Assembly: GCA_023055425.1 (NCBI GenBank)
Contig: JALGPY010000003.1
Coordinates: forward strand, 53,801,891-53,865,890
Direction of reading: 5' to 3'
DNA from: Linanthus parryae
Taxonomy: Eukaryota > Streptophyta > Magnoliopsida > Ericales > Polemoniaceae
Length of the DNA: 64,000 bases
Shown here: positions 43,841 to 56,030 of the stretch, in pieces
Numbering within the stretch: position 1 is the stretch's first letter
Layout of the letters: every line of letters starts with the position of its first letter
Position numbers and translations under genes: made by a program
The notes under the pieces: model-generated
The model's database searches: none
What the model saw: only the letters and a program-made list of their open reading frames with translations
What the model was told of the DNA's origin: nothing

Positions 43841-45746
43841 TGTAATACCCCGAATTTTCATAAGTAATATTTTTGATAACTTAAGTATGTATTGAAACTT
43901 TAATTGTCTAAATTTTTAAATAAATCTTCGTTTACTAAGTTTACATTTTTACTTAGTATTTTTAAATATTAGTTTTCTTAAAAAATTGTCACCCGAACAT
44001 AGTTGACGAGAACCTAAAATTGTAAATAGCAACACTTTTAATCATGATATTGAAACCCAAAGTTTCGTACTCCCGTCACACGGTAAAACATCCCTCACAC
44101 GTTTTCTTTACGCGGATTTACTGGTTTTCTATTTTTACCACCTCTACTTCTATTTTTACTTTGTACCGATTTACCATTCATTTCTACCACCGCTATTTCT
44201 ATTTTTTTTACTTTATACTAATTTACCAATCAGTTTTCACCACCTCCTCTTCCTATTTATACCCCTTCTACTGCTCCATTTCTTCACACCTCCTTCATCT
44301 TTTCACTGCCTCACCCAAACACCAATAACACCCACACCACCATTTCCATTTCTCTCCCTCTGCCTTTGCTTTGCCGAAGCAAAACCAACCCAACACCCCT
44401 CAACATCCCTCTCTCTCTCTACTCTCTGTTTTCACCAAACAGACCCACCACCACCACAATCTTCCCTCGCCTCCGACAACACCACCACCGAGCAACCACC
44501 ACCGGAAAACACCGCCTGAAAACGCCACCACCACCATCCCTGTAACTCTCTCTCTCTCCTCTATTTTTTTTTACCGAAAACAAAACCCACCCGAAACACT
44601 ATCAACCCGCCAAGACCACCACCGGCGCCATCACCTCCGACGACTCCATCCCCCTCGCTGACCCTCTCGGTCTCCCACTCAACCCGAATGGAGACAGCCG
44701 GAGCCACCGCCGGAGCTACCGCCGGCAACTAGCAGCAACATACACCGACGGGAAGCCCAGACCCGAACGGTTCCGACGCCGACCAAACCAACGCCGACCC
44801 AGCTCGTCATCACCGTCGCCTCCTCCTCCTCCCGCTCTTTCCGACGAGACCCAACATCGTCACCGTGACCTCCATTGAAGCCGACGAGAAGCTCGCCGGA
44901 AAACTCGACCCACCTCCGTACTCCTCCGTTTCGACTCGCTTTAACGCGGGTAACCTCTATTTCATCATCCAACTCATTTTTAGTCGTAAAAACCAGATTT
45001 TGATTTGTTCGAATGTAAACCGGAATCATCCCGGTTCTGTGTTGTTAAGGTCACTGTAAATGTTTGGACAGAGGGTTCTTTTTGTACAAACCAAAATGAT
45101 AGGGGTGCTTTGTGTCAATTCAGAAACTGTTGAGTTGCTAGTTGGGAGTAACCCATTGTACTTTCTGCAAAGCTTAAAGAAGCTAGTTGTATTTTTCTAT
45201 TTAGTATTTATAGTTTCAACTATTATCTATAGTTATGATTTACAAAGTAAATAGAAAAATATAAATATACATATAAATATTTCTAAAGAGAAAACAATAT
45301 TATGTCACTTTGGTTTGATGTCAGTATATATTAGTTTTACAAATAATTTAAGAGCTAATACTCTTTATCAACCAAGTAAGTTTTGTTTAATCAAATATTT
45401 ACCAAATGAAACTTGTTTACCTTAAATAAACATTCTTTTTCTTAAAGTATCAAGTATTATTGAAAATAAGTAATGATGGTACGTTTTTCATTTAAATAGG
45501 TTAAATGTTTAATTTAATTATTTCGGTTATCAATTTGGGGGACTTCGACTTGTTATCGGTTAAGAATGCATTTGTGTAATAACAAATCAGGACTATCATT
45601 AGCATATCATGTAGACATGTGCATCATTTACTGACGACATGAACTCGTCGTAATTAGGACTATATGTTTGTTTGTAGAGCTTGACTTCATAGATCAAGGT
45701 GTGGTGTACGAGTAAAAGCATAGCTAGCGTATCTACGGCTCTCACG

Positions 45747-46828
45747 GTGAGTATTCATGCTTAGTCTTGCGTGCCTATCTTCTTTTGTGTCAAAACGTGA
45801 TTGGTGTCTTGTCTCAAAATATACATGTGATTTTACATGCTTAGTTTGGAGTGCCAAATTCCTTCATGCTAGCTGCTTGTTTTCTTCGAAAAATAAATGT
45901 CGGACTTTACTCTCTACTTGATCTACCTGATTTTCCTCACTTTACTATTCTTATCCGAACTCGGAAACTTGACTCTCAAATGTCACACTGTCAGAATTCA
46001 TTAATAACGTAAAGTGAAAGAATCGCAAGTACCGTAACCAGTTGGGTCTGCGACAGTGTTATACGCCTACGTCGTGTTACTTTATTCATTGGGTGACGAT
46101 TCCCTGGGCCAGATCCCTAAAGAGATATCGGGTTTAATCCCCTGGGCTCCGGTCCCTAAAATCATTTCGGGTGATGATTCCCTGGGCCAGATCCCTAAAG
46201 AGATATCGGGTTTAATCCCCTGGGCTCAGGTCCCTAAAATGGGCTCATGCCTTTATGGGACTCCGTGTGCCCCGTCTCCTTACGCCGTAGGCTGGAGAAC
46301 AGCTTCTAGTACCACCCTTCTGACAAGCTCTTAAGGGGGTGTCGACACTTAAGGTTTAGATGACTGCGTGATCTATGATGACTAGCGTGATTGGAAACCC
46401 CGATCCACAACGCTTGGCAGAGAGGCCGGGTTACCTGAACCCCCTATACGCCAGTATCATCTGTTACTATTTTACCCTGGTCACTCCTGAATACTGTAAA
46501 CTCATAATATGGATTATTTCATTCAACGTTTGGAAACATCTAAATGTCTCGGTAAACAAATCGGCAACTCGTAATAACTTCCAGTATGAGAATAGAAACT
46601 TTTGAGAACTCTGATAATCGTCTCTCGTATTCGTACTTATATTTCAGAAAACAGTTTAAAGTCTTTACTCTGATCTTTATACTTATACTCTGTTACTGTT
46701 CAAACTAATTCAAATACAAACCCGTAACCTTTCTTAGCCACTCTGTTTTACATACTAAGTTGTTTATTCACTCAGTTTTTACTGACACTCTTAAAACTGC
46801 GTCTTGTGTTCTTTTATATTCCCCGCAG
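45747..46828. other. Candidate leader intron in the solo LTR
   Basis: Donor ACG|GTGAGTATTCATGC and acceptor TTATATTCCCCGCAG|GT match the equivalents at 25470 and 26204. The length is 1,082 bp. Confidence 0.5.
46091..46246. repeat. 78-bp tandem duplication
   Basis: GGGTGA(C/T)GATTCCCTGGGCC begins at 46091 and again at 46169. The two units are nearly identical. Confidence 0.9.
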
Positions 46829-47127
46829 GTGCATGACTGATTTGCTTGGGGAAACGCTTTGGGATCGCAAACACTTTCTCTCTTGCAACATCACTACTTA
46901 GTAATAAACCGAAGAGTCGACTCGTATTGTAATTCCCCTTTTGTTAGGCTTATTGTCCAGTTTGGACTCAGCCATGAACGATGTTAACTTTTTGAATTCT
47001 AAATAAATAGTCGGATGTTTCTTTTCACTTAATTGTTACTACTACTCCTTGTACGAAAGGGTAATCCCCTGTACGGAGGACACCACCTCGGTCTCCGGCC
47101 TAAGGCTCGGAAATCGGGGGTGTTACA

Positions 47128-48227
47128 GAGTCGATACCAGGCTAATAATGCGCGAATTCCCCAAATCCTTGGGGACTGTCGTGTACAAATGGTACATGAC
47201 CCTCGAAGAAGGATCTGTCAAGACATGGGAAGACATGGTGAAATTTTTTTATACCAAATTCTTCCAAGTTGATGAGAAGGTCACCACCATCCATCTTTCC
47301 GGCATGCACCAGAAGCACGATGAAGAAGGAGTCACCTTCATCAAGAAGTCTAGATCCAAGTCCTTGGAATGCATCGAGGAGGTCTTGGAGAGCCGCATGG
47401 TGGAAATATGCCTTCAAGGCATGCGCAACGAATACAAAGGTATGTTAATCAATTTGAATATGCCTCCCTTCTCAAAGTTGATTGACTGCACCAGAAACAT
47501 TGAGCCACTGGTAGAGAAGATGAAAAAGAGATATACCAGTGAACGCGTGCCAGCAAACTCTGGCTTCAAGATCGGAAGGTTCAATAAGAAGCGTGGGCGA
47601 GATGTTGATGTACATGCGGTGTCATCCAACAGCGACCTGCGCCTAGGGAGGCACCACCTCTGCCATGCTTGACCGAGGACGCGATAACCCTTTGCAAGAA
47701 TTGGCGGAAAGATGGGATTTTACCGGCATTGGAGCACAAGCCCTCTGGAGAGCAACTGCGAGAGCCCAGATGGTGCGAATGCCATGGGCAAGTCATGCAC
47801 CCGACGAGGGAATGCAAAAATCTCAGATGGCTGGTGGACAGAAAGATCAAGGAAGGGCAGTTGGTCGTCGATGAACCAACTAAGGATGTGTGCAGCAATC
47901 CTTTGCCCTCCCATACGGAAAAAGAGCCCAAGGGAAAGGGGATAGCCATGATTTCAATCATGGACCTCGAAGAATTCGTGGATGCATGAGTCAGTGATTG
48001 CTGAAATCTGCGAGGATGAAGACCATGGCGCGGACACGGAAGATTCACGAGCTAAGCGGATGAAGGATTCCAACAAGTTTGGAAAGTTATTTGATGACAT
48101 GAACTTCTCCAGCACCTGCAGACATGAGATGATAAAAGCCATCTTAAGAGTGGCAGAGAACTATGGAGAGGACTCGTCACCTCAAACGGCAAAGTCGTCA
48201 TGGCCGCGCGATCAAATGGCCTAGTCA
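47128..48227 (+). pseudogene. Tat gag, C-terminal part
   Basis: A retrotransposon gag core resumes in frame with the duplication: VVYKWYMTLEEGSVKTWEDM, FYTKFFQVDEKVTTIHLSGM, SLECIEEVLESRMVEICLQG. After a frameshift near 47660 comes the CxxH-type motif CECHGQVMHPTREC typical of Tat gag. Another frame change leads to DDMNFSSTCRHEMIKAILRV (47982-48224). Confidence 0.85.
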
Positions 48228-48961
48228 TGATGTTCGATGAGTCGGACAGGACGGCGGACGCGAATCACCAAAGCCCGTTGTATGTGACGGCTGTTATTAA
48301 CAACGTCGAATTCAAGAGAGCTTTAGTTGACGGAGGAGCTGCGGTGAATGTGATTCCACGCAGCACTCTTGAGCTGGCTGGAATCCCGGAGAGCAAAATT
48401 GTCAAGAGAGCATCGCCACTTATGGGTTTTGGAAGTGACTCCAGAACTACTGTCGGATGGATTGGGCTGGGAATCCAGATTGGTCAGATTAAGTGTTCTG
48501 CCAAGTTCCATGTCATCGACGCCAATACCACCTACCATATGATCATTGGTCGAGCGTGGATCCACCGCTTCGATGATGTACCGTCTACGACCCATCAGGT
48601 GATGAAAGCCGTTTGGAAAGATATTGTGGTGGCAATACCTGCCTCTGTGAATCTTTTCAATTTGGAGGAGGCGCACTTGTCTGAAGAAGTGTGGTTCACG
48701 GAGATGGCGGACGAAGCTACTCCATCCCCATTTCAGCCGACTCCCTTACCCAAATGGGAGGATATCAAAGACCATTCACCAGATGGGGTAATGGTAATGC
48801 AAGAAGAGGCAAAGGGGAAGCAACCCGTGCGAGAGGAAGCACCCAAAATAACTTTCAGCAAGAAGAATGTTTACACCCTGAAAAGGGTCTTTGAGCACGA
48901 CAAGGCAGGCAAGCAGGTCGGTAGCTTCTACTGCAATGGGAAAAAGTGCTATCGCATCTGA
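48200..48961 (+). pseudogene. Tat aspartic protease
   Basis: The 253-residue open frame contains LYVTAVINNVEFKRALVDGG and AAVNVIPRSTLELAGI, then GWIGLGIQIGQIKCSAKFHV and MIIGRAWIHRFDDVPSTTHQ, the retropepsin fold and downstream signature of Tat elements. The active-site triad reads D-G-G rather than D-S/T-G. DGG and DNG variants are, as I recall, common in this lineage. The frame itself is intact but is out of frame with RT. Confidence 0.85.
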
Positions 48962-49053
48962 AGGTGCGTGGGTTCATCTTCGACCTATCCTATTAAAGGT
49001 GTCCCTGGGAAATTTTTTGAGAAGCTCCAGACAAAGATAAAGGAAAAACACCG

Positions 49054-49527
49054 TTGGAAGAATTGAAGGAAGCTCCTGAATGCATGGAGGATCGCCCAAA
49101 ACCTCAGAAGAAAGAATTAAAGGAGGTCTTCCTGAGCCCAAATGAGGAAAAGAGGAGGCCAGTCTTCTTGAGTGCGGATCTCAGCGAAGACGAGGAGCAA
49201 GAATTGCTCAAACTACTGAAGGTATACAGAGACGTTTTCGCGTGGGACTACGACGAGATGCCAGGACTTGACCAGGACATTACCATGCACAGGCTGGACA
49301 TCAATCCAAGCTCGAAGCCAGTAACACAAAGTGCGAGGAATTTCCGGCCTGAAATAAATGTCAAGATAAAGGAGGATATTGTCAAGTTGCTAAATTCTAA
49401 ACTCATCGAGCCCAACCACCATCCCATCTGGCTTGCGAATACTGTGCCTGTCCTGAAAAAGAATGGGAGCCTTCGCGTATTTGTCGACTTCAGAGACCTG
49501 AACAAGTTCTGCCCAAAGGACGATTTC
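49054..49527 (+). pseudogene. Tat reverse transcriptase, N-terminal part
   Basis: The frame encodes FLSADLSEDEEQELLKLLKV, VFAWDYDEMPGLD, RNFRPEINVKIKEDIVKLLN and LRVFVDFRDLNKFCPKDDF, the fingers and first palm motif of RT. It is interrupted at 49527 by a solo LTR after ATTTC and continues at 52812. Confidence 0.9.
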
Positions 49528-52500
49528 TGTAATACCCCGTATTTTAATTAAGGGTTATTTGGTAATTTTTCAAAAGTACTTGAGAATTTCAATAAACTTA
49601 TATTTCAAACTTGTTCTTAGTTTTAGAGTATAAATGTACCATTGGACATCTACGGTTATATAAAATTTCATTTTGAGGCTATTTTGTAATTTTTGAAACT
49701 TGGATAATACTATATGGAACTTATTTTGTATACTTGGGAAATACTTGTAGTTTTCTAAAAGTGGATTTTGACATTTATATAAAAGTGTTGTATTTAAAAT
49801 TATTTGGACATTTTATTATCTATGAAACTTATTTGTGTGATAGCTAGTAATTGATAACTATAATTTCACCCCCTTTACTCTTAGTTTTTGTACTTCAACT
49901 TCATCCATCAACTTATGAAATTGATATTTTCACCCCTTAACTTTTGACATTTCTCATTTCTATCCCCATCTAACTTGTTGGGAGATTCTAATTGCTCCCT
50001 AATCCCTCACCCACCAACTTGGTCAACTCCCATTATAATATGGTTTTATCATCATCATTACACACAAAATATACATACTTCATCACAAAAACTCCCATCT
50101 CCATCAACTCAATAACTCCATACCTCCATAACATCATTTCTTTACATCTTCTCTCCTAATGAACATTCATACAAGCTCTCTCACCTCTCTTCAATGTTCA
50201 TTTCCCGTTTTTGGAGCTTGACCTCACAAAAACTTCATCAAAAGTCATTTTTCTTGTCTCCAAATCATGAAAAACTTGATTCCAACCTTAGTATGGTCAT
50301 GGAGGGGAGCTCTTACACCATTCTACTCATGGATTGAAGACCAATTTCACTATTTTGCTCACAATCTTCTTGAATCTTGGGGTAAACTCTTCTTCTAGAC
50401 TCCAATTCATCCTTGCATGTCTATTTTTATCATTGATTTATGAATATTCATCTTAGATTTCTTCATCCCCAAACTTGATTCTTCATTTTCTTGGCTTGAT
50501 CATGAGTTTGACACTTGAATGTTCTATATTTCATGAAACTCAAACTAAAACCCATATGCACTTTATAAATTTCTTGGTAGTTGCTCTTGCATGTCAAGAA
50601 AACTATGATAATTTGTGTCAAGAGCATATACAAATCTTAATTCATGCTTAAAATGATGTTATTTGGGTGAAAATAAAGTCTTTATAAGTTGCATGAATCA
50701 TTAGAACCATTCTCGTTGATTTTTGAAAAAATTGCATGTTCATACAATCTGACCAGTTTGTGAAAAACTTATATTATCTCTATATTTTGTCTCTGTGAAA
50801 TTTTTAAATATATTCTGAAACAAGACTCAAAGAGGGTCATTTTGAAAGAAAATTCAACTCCATAGCCTTTATGGTTAGGGAGATATGCTCATTTTAAGTT
50901 GCATGTTTTCTGAAACTCTGTTTTTCGACAAGTTTTGCTATTTTTGTTAAAAATCTCATTTCCAGAAACATATGGCACCCAATCTTTCTTGTGATGCAAC
51001 TAGACACACAAGGGATTCATTTTGGAGAATATGGGTATCTTTCCTATTCTCCAAGTAGTAGTAATTGTTCTTCAAAGTTGAAACTTTCTTCCAAACTTGT
51101 CTCTGCATAGCAGTGTTTGTTATTTATGTAACTTGAGTTTTGTAATAGCTATGCATGATTTTCTTGGTGGTTCTGAAATTAGACACATGTAGGTTCATCA
51201 TACATTAATTTGAAAATTTTAGGATATGATTTGATATGGTAAATATGGCTCCAAAGTCAGAGCTACAATTATGTCCAGAATTGTAGTTTCACAATTTTTA
51301 GAAAACTTGAATTTTTGAACTTCTAGGTGTTTTGTTGGAATTATTTTGATAATTAAACATCTTTATATGTTCATTAGTGACATATAGGACTATGTGACAT
51401 GTAGGTATTCATTTTTATTATGCATGTGTAAATTGGTTATAACGAGTACGACATACGTGTGATTGTAGACATTGACCTCGTAGGAGAGAGCAGTTGTCGT
51501 CGGGGTGCTAGGCTTAGTTTTTTTATTTTAATTGTGCTTCATCTCAGTGGTAAGTACATATTTACGACCTTTTCATATCAAAATGTGTGTATGCGTTCGA
51601 TGTTTCAAATGAATGCTTGTTATATGAAAAAGTATGAGAATGCATGTTTTTCCACTCGAATGTTGTTAAACTATTCTATTTGTCTCCTTTGAGAACTCTC
51701 GGAAATTACTTGTGAATCATTGATATTCTGATTCTGGTTATGTGAAAGAGAAGAAATAAAATACCTCTAATAGACTTAGGACGATGTACAGAGTACTGTT
51801 ATTAATGGGAGGCGTCAAGCGATCCTCCATTTTCTTATGGCTAAGACCATTGAAGCAATGCTTCTTATTATTGGATAGAACATCAATGTTCACAAATCCG
51901 CCCCCGATGAGCCAAAATGTATCAAGATATTGAGGCCAAGGGGTTTATAGAGCTATAGAGTGCTACTTATACTTGTAAGGGTCACTACGGTATAGGGGTG
52001 TCGACACTTAAGGCCTTTTAGCTAATGTTATGAGCGGGGTTGACGAATGGGCTCCCTTAACGCTCGGGTGAAATAGGGTTTGATAGACCCTAGAAGGAAC
52101 CCTTAGTGATTATTTCGTGATCCCTCTGTCTACATCGATCCTGCTGGTGGCTCTAGACATGCCTCAGCTAAACTTAACAATTAAATTGGAATTGAAAGAA
52201 ATTTTGATTACTCTATTGATGTTGTTTGTGGCTCTTGATTGCCTAATCTAATCAAATGATTTGAAAAGCTTTGGCTACTTGTGATTTAATATCATTATCA
52301 GGTCAAATGGACTTGTTTACTGTTGATATTCTGCTTGTTTAAGAATATGTTGACTACTTGTGGTTTATAAATGTTTTAAAGATGATGGTTCTCGCTACGC
52401 GGTTACTCATAAATGTTCCGAATTGTTCCAGCTCTTTTGCTCATTGATTTTCAAATCTCTTTATTTGCTTCAAATCATGCTTCCGTGCCACTCGTTGCTT

Positions 52501-52811
52501 TACATGTCGTAGTGTGTATTTACTCAGTTTTTACTGATCATTTCTTCAAAACTGCGTCGGCTTTTGCCATTTTAAAACCGCAGGTCATCACTCAAGGTGG
52601 GGGATGGGAACGCGGAACGAGACAAAGACGTTTAGATTAAATTATATCACTTAGTAGATCACATAGCATATTTCAAATCACATTACATTTGTAAACTTAT
52701 CTTCTCAAAATTGTTCTATTTATTAGATGAAATGTAATTTTAATACTTAATATTCAACTTTTGGTTATCGATTGTCTCTTTAACCCTGAACGGAGATCCC
52801 GGGTCGTTTCA
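49528..52811. mobile_element. Solo LTR inserted in Tat RT
   Basis: TGTAATACCCCGTATTTTAA at the left and CCCGGGTCGTTTCA at the right bound 3,284 bp. The target duplication is ATTTC (49523-49527, 52812-52816). Inner sequence differs from the other solo LTR, so it is a different family with the same layout: promoter side, candidate intron 51550-52583, short 3' part. The small frames inside it are not supported as genes. Confidence 0.9.
51550..52583. other. Candidate leader intron in the second solo LTR
   Basis: Donor CAGTG|GTAAGTACATA and acceptor CCATTTTAAAACCGCAG|GT bound 1,034 bp. CTCAGTTTTTACTGA and AAAACTGCG near the acceptor recur in the LTR at 43841, and in more diverged form in the one at 24194. 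Confidence 0.5.
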
Positions 52812-53810
52812 ATTTCCCTTTGCCAAACATTGATCTCCTCATCGACTCTACCGCAGGAAATGAGATGTTTAGCTTCATGGATGGATTTAGCGGCTACAAC
52901 CAAATCAAAATGGACCAAGAAGACGCGAAGAATACGACATTCATCACACCCGTGGGAGTCTTCAACTACACAGTTATGCCATTTGGTCTAAAGAATGCAG
53001 GGGATACATATCAACGCGCAATGAAGGCATTATTTCATGACATGATGGATCAGGAAGCTGAGTTCTATGTGGACGACTTGGTGGTCAAATCAAGGCAGAA
53101 GAAGGACCATTGGAAAGACTTGAGGAAAGTCTTTGGCAGATGTCGAGCTTTCCAGTTGAAAATGAACCCCATGAAGTGTGTGTTTGGGGTAACCTCGGGA
53201 AAATTCCTAGGCTATGTAATTCACCGGCACATAATTGAGCTTGATCCCGCGAAGATCTCGGCAGTCACTAGCTTACCTACGCCACAGTCTCAGAGTGCTT
53301 TAAAGAAATTTTTGGGAAAGTTGTCGTATCTAAGGAGATTTATACCAAAGAATGCGACGTTATTGTGGACGGAAGAGGATCAAGCCGCGTTTGAAAGCTT
53401 GAAGAAGTTATTAGCATCTTCGAGATCGCACCTCAACTGGGATCGCCTCTACTGCTGTACGGAGCATTTCTAGCTCAGGAAGTCGAACGAAAAGAAGGGC
53501 TAGTGTGCTATATCTCACGCATAATCCAGTCCGCAGAATTAGGTACACAGATACCGAACGCCACTGCCTCGCTTTATTTTTCGCTATTGAAAAGTTAAAG
53601 CACTATTTTTATTCCCACAAAGTGGTCGTCATAACAAATCATGATCCTATACGTTATATGTTGGGACACTCACCTCCCTGTGTGAGACTGGCAAAATGGT
53701 ATATGACCATTTCCCAGTATGACATAGTCTGTGCGCGACCAAAGGCCATCAAATCCCAAGTACTGGCAGACTTGTTGGCTCAGTTCCCGGATGATAATTG
53801 TGAGCCCTTA
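52812..53810 (+). pseudogene. Tat RT C-terminal part and retroviral-type RNase H
   Basis: After FPLPNIDLLID come MDGFSGYNQIKMDQEDAKNT, VMPFGLKNAGDTYQRAM and the catalytic FYVDDLVVKS, then the thumb (FLGYVIHRHIIELDPAKISA). A frame change near 53410 precedes the connection and RNase H: RYTDTERHCLALFFAIEKLK, VVVITNHDPIRYMLGHS, VLADLLAQFP. Confidence 0.88.
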
Positions 53811-54200
53811 GCAGAGGAGGAACTCGAGGGTGGGGCGAGATATACGCGATCAGCTACCATTATTGGAAGCTGCATTTTGATGACCAAGCCTGATCAGAAA
53901 GGTCATTCAGATGTCGACCAAGCTAGACTTCGCAGTGACCAACAATGAGGCTGAATACGAAGCTCTGATCTCAGGATTTCTTGCAGCCAAGGCCTTGGAG
54001 GTTCATAATCTCGTTATAATGGATGATTCTAAGCTAATAGTAAAGCAAGCTTCAGGGGAGTACGCATTGAAGAAGATTAACTTGCTAAAATACAGATCGG
54101 TAGTGCGAAAGCTGGTTCAGAAGTTCGATCCTGTCAAGTATGAGCACACTCCCTGATCTGATAATCGACATGCGGATGCATTAGCTACCTTGGGGTCGAA
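53811..54200 (+). pseudogene. Second (archaeal-type) RNase H of the Tat element
   Basis: LDFAVTNNEAEYEALISGF, VIMDDSKLIVKQASGEYALK and NRHADALATLGSK give the E, D and late D positions of the additional RNase H known from Tat elements. The N-terminal strand with the first catalytic D is damaged by frame changes near 53830-53915, and a TGA lies near 54154. Confidence 0.82.
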
Positions 54201-55860
54201 GATCAGCTCTGAAAAATGCCGAGCAAAAATCTCGATTGAGGTTAAGACAACTCCGTCCATAGTAAAATACCTGTGCAAAGAGGAGTCTGAAGAAGCAGAT
54301 TGGAGAAAGCCCATCATGCGCGCGATAGTCGAAGGAACGAGCAAGGAAAGTTGGGTTTCCACAAAAGGGATTTGCATACATGATAGTCTATTGTATTACA
54401 AAGGCCCTGGGGGGATTCTGATGAAATGCGTGACAGAGGAAGAAGGCTGAGCAGTATTGGGGAAAATCCATCAACACTCATGCAGAGAAAATGAGATTTC
54501 CATCTACATAAAGGCGCAGAGATATGGAATTCACTGGCCACATATGGCATACTTCGCTGCTATCATACAGAGCAACTGCGAAAAGTGCGCGCTGATAAAA
54601 GACTCCTTAGAGGTTGCTGCAATCGAAGATGAGGATTGGCAAAGACCTATAATAGATTATCTGCAAGATGGAACTTTGTCGAGCGACAGAAAGGAAGCTG
54701 ACAAGCTTAAGAGAAAGGCAGCTCGATACATACTGCAAGGGAATTTGCTTTGGCGGAAAGGACACAATGAGAACTTACTCAGGTGTCTGAACGGTCAAGA
54801 AATCCAGGAGGTCATGGAAATGTCCCATCAAGTTGAACACCAAGGAGGCGCGAAGTTGTGCAGGCATCTCTTAACTGTTGGGTACTTTTGGCCAGCCATG
54901 GAGGTTGATTGTCGTGTGAAGGTTAGGAGATGCCAGCAATGCCAATTTCAAGGCAACCTAGTTCATGCCCCAGCCGTCGATTTGCACGCGTTAGGGACTC
55001 CATGGCCATTTCACACTTGGTCCTTGGATTTCATCGGCCCCATCCGACCTCCATCGCATGGGAACCAACTCTTTCTTACTGGAATGGATCAATTCACCAA
55101 ATGGGTTGAGGCGGTCCCGCTCAAGAAGGCAAATGCATTGGTCGTGGTCAAGTTCATATAGGAGAACATTATCCATTGCTTTGGGATTCCCAACACTATC
55201 CTGTCCGACAATGGAACTCCCTTCGTCAATCGACAAGTGGCTGCAAAACTAATGGAGTATAACGTGAGAGAGGTGTGCTCAACGCCATATTACCCGAAAT
55301 AAAAAGGACAAGCGGAAGCTAAGAACAAAACGCATCTTAGAATCCTAAGTAAGATGGTTCCGGATGATCAGAAAAAGTGGGAAGAATCTCTGGGTACAGC
55401 ACTGTGGGCGTATCGCGCATCACCAAAGATTCCTACAGAGACTTCTCCGTTTTTGCTATGCTATGGAGCCGAAGCAGTGGTCCCTGCTGAAGTCAAGATA
55501 AATTCCGCAAGACTGGCCATCAGCGCCTTATATCAGAATGAGCGCGACCATGATCTCATTTTGCTCGAAGAAAAGCGAGAGCAGGACAAGAGGACGAATA
55601 CGAAGTACAAGGAGAGGATATCGCGGGCCTACAAGAAGACTGTCCAGCACCGGGACTTTGCAGTGGGAGACCTGGTCCTGCGAGCCTCCGATCATTGCAT
55701 GCGTGACGCATCCCATCCCAAGTTCGCTGCCAATTGGGAAGGACCTTTTTAAGTCAAATAAGTCTTTGACAGCGGCTACTGCACTATTCTACGTTGCCAT
55801 GAGACTGCCACGACTCCTACTCCGATCAACACGCGATGGCTCAAGAAGTACTATCCTTAA
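54201..55860 (+). pseudogene. Tat integrase with a duplicated zinc-binding region
   Basis: The region begins with ADWRKPIMRAIVEG, GPGGILMKCVTEEEG and IIQSNCEKCAL (a first H2C2-like module) and then EDWQRPIIDYLQDG, ENLLRCLNGQEI and VRRCQQCQFQGN (a second). The core follows: TWSLDFIGPI, ILSDNGTPF, KGQAEAKNK (D, D, E) and the C-terminal INTRWLKKYYP ending at 55858-55860. The reading frame is kept from 54451 to 55860; stops at 54448, 55159, 55300, 55750 and 55759 break it. Confidence 0.87.
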
Positions 55861-55990
55861 CTTTCTCTTTCTCCTTTCCACTTACAAAGTATCTTGCTCA
55901 CATCCTCCCATATGAGGATTTCATTAATAATAATGACTCTCCCATATGAGATATCTTTTATCAACTGTTGGCTTTATCATTGCATTTCTT
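55861..55990. other. Spacer after Tat pol
   Basis: It contains a repeat of CCTCCCATATGAG / CTCCCATATGAG at 55905 and 55939. Nothing else is seen. Confidence 0.4.
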
Positions 55991-56030
55991 GTTGAGACTG
56001 ACAGCCAATTTCCTCCCAAAATTAAAGCCA

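Larger units (their letters stand above)
43841..47127. mobile_element. Solo LTR inserted in Tat gag
   Basis: TGTAATACCCCG at the left and GGGGGTGTTACA at the right bound 3,287 bp. GAGTC on both sides (43836-43840, 47128-47132) is the target duplication. No internal retrotransposon sequence is present, so it is a solo LTR left by LTR-LTR recombination. It has a TATA box (CTATTTATAC near 44253), a pyrimidine-rich leader, a candidate intron (45747-46828) and a 78-bp tandem duplication (46091-46246). The frames inside it (44044-45254, 46056-46605) are not supported as genes. Confidence 0.9.

Noticed and set aside
44371..45029. Pro/His/Thr-rich frames inside the solo LTR
   Set aside because: They are low-complexity translations of the pyrimidine-rich LTR leader.
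48200..48961. Intact host aspartic protease gene
   Set aside because: The open frame sits between Tat gag and RT and has the Tat protease signatures, so it is part of the retroelement.
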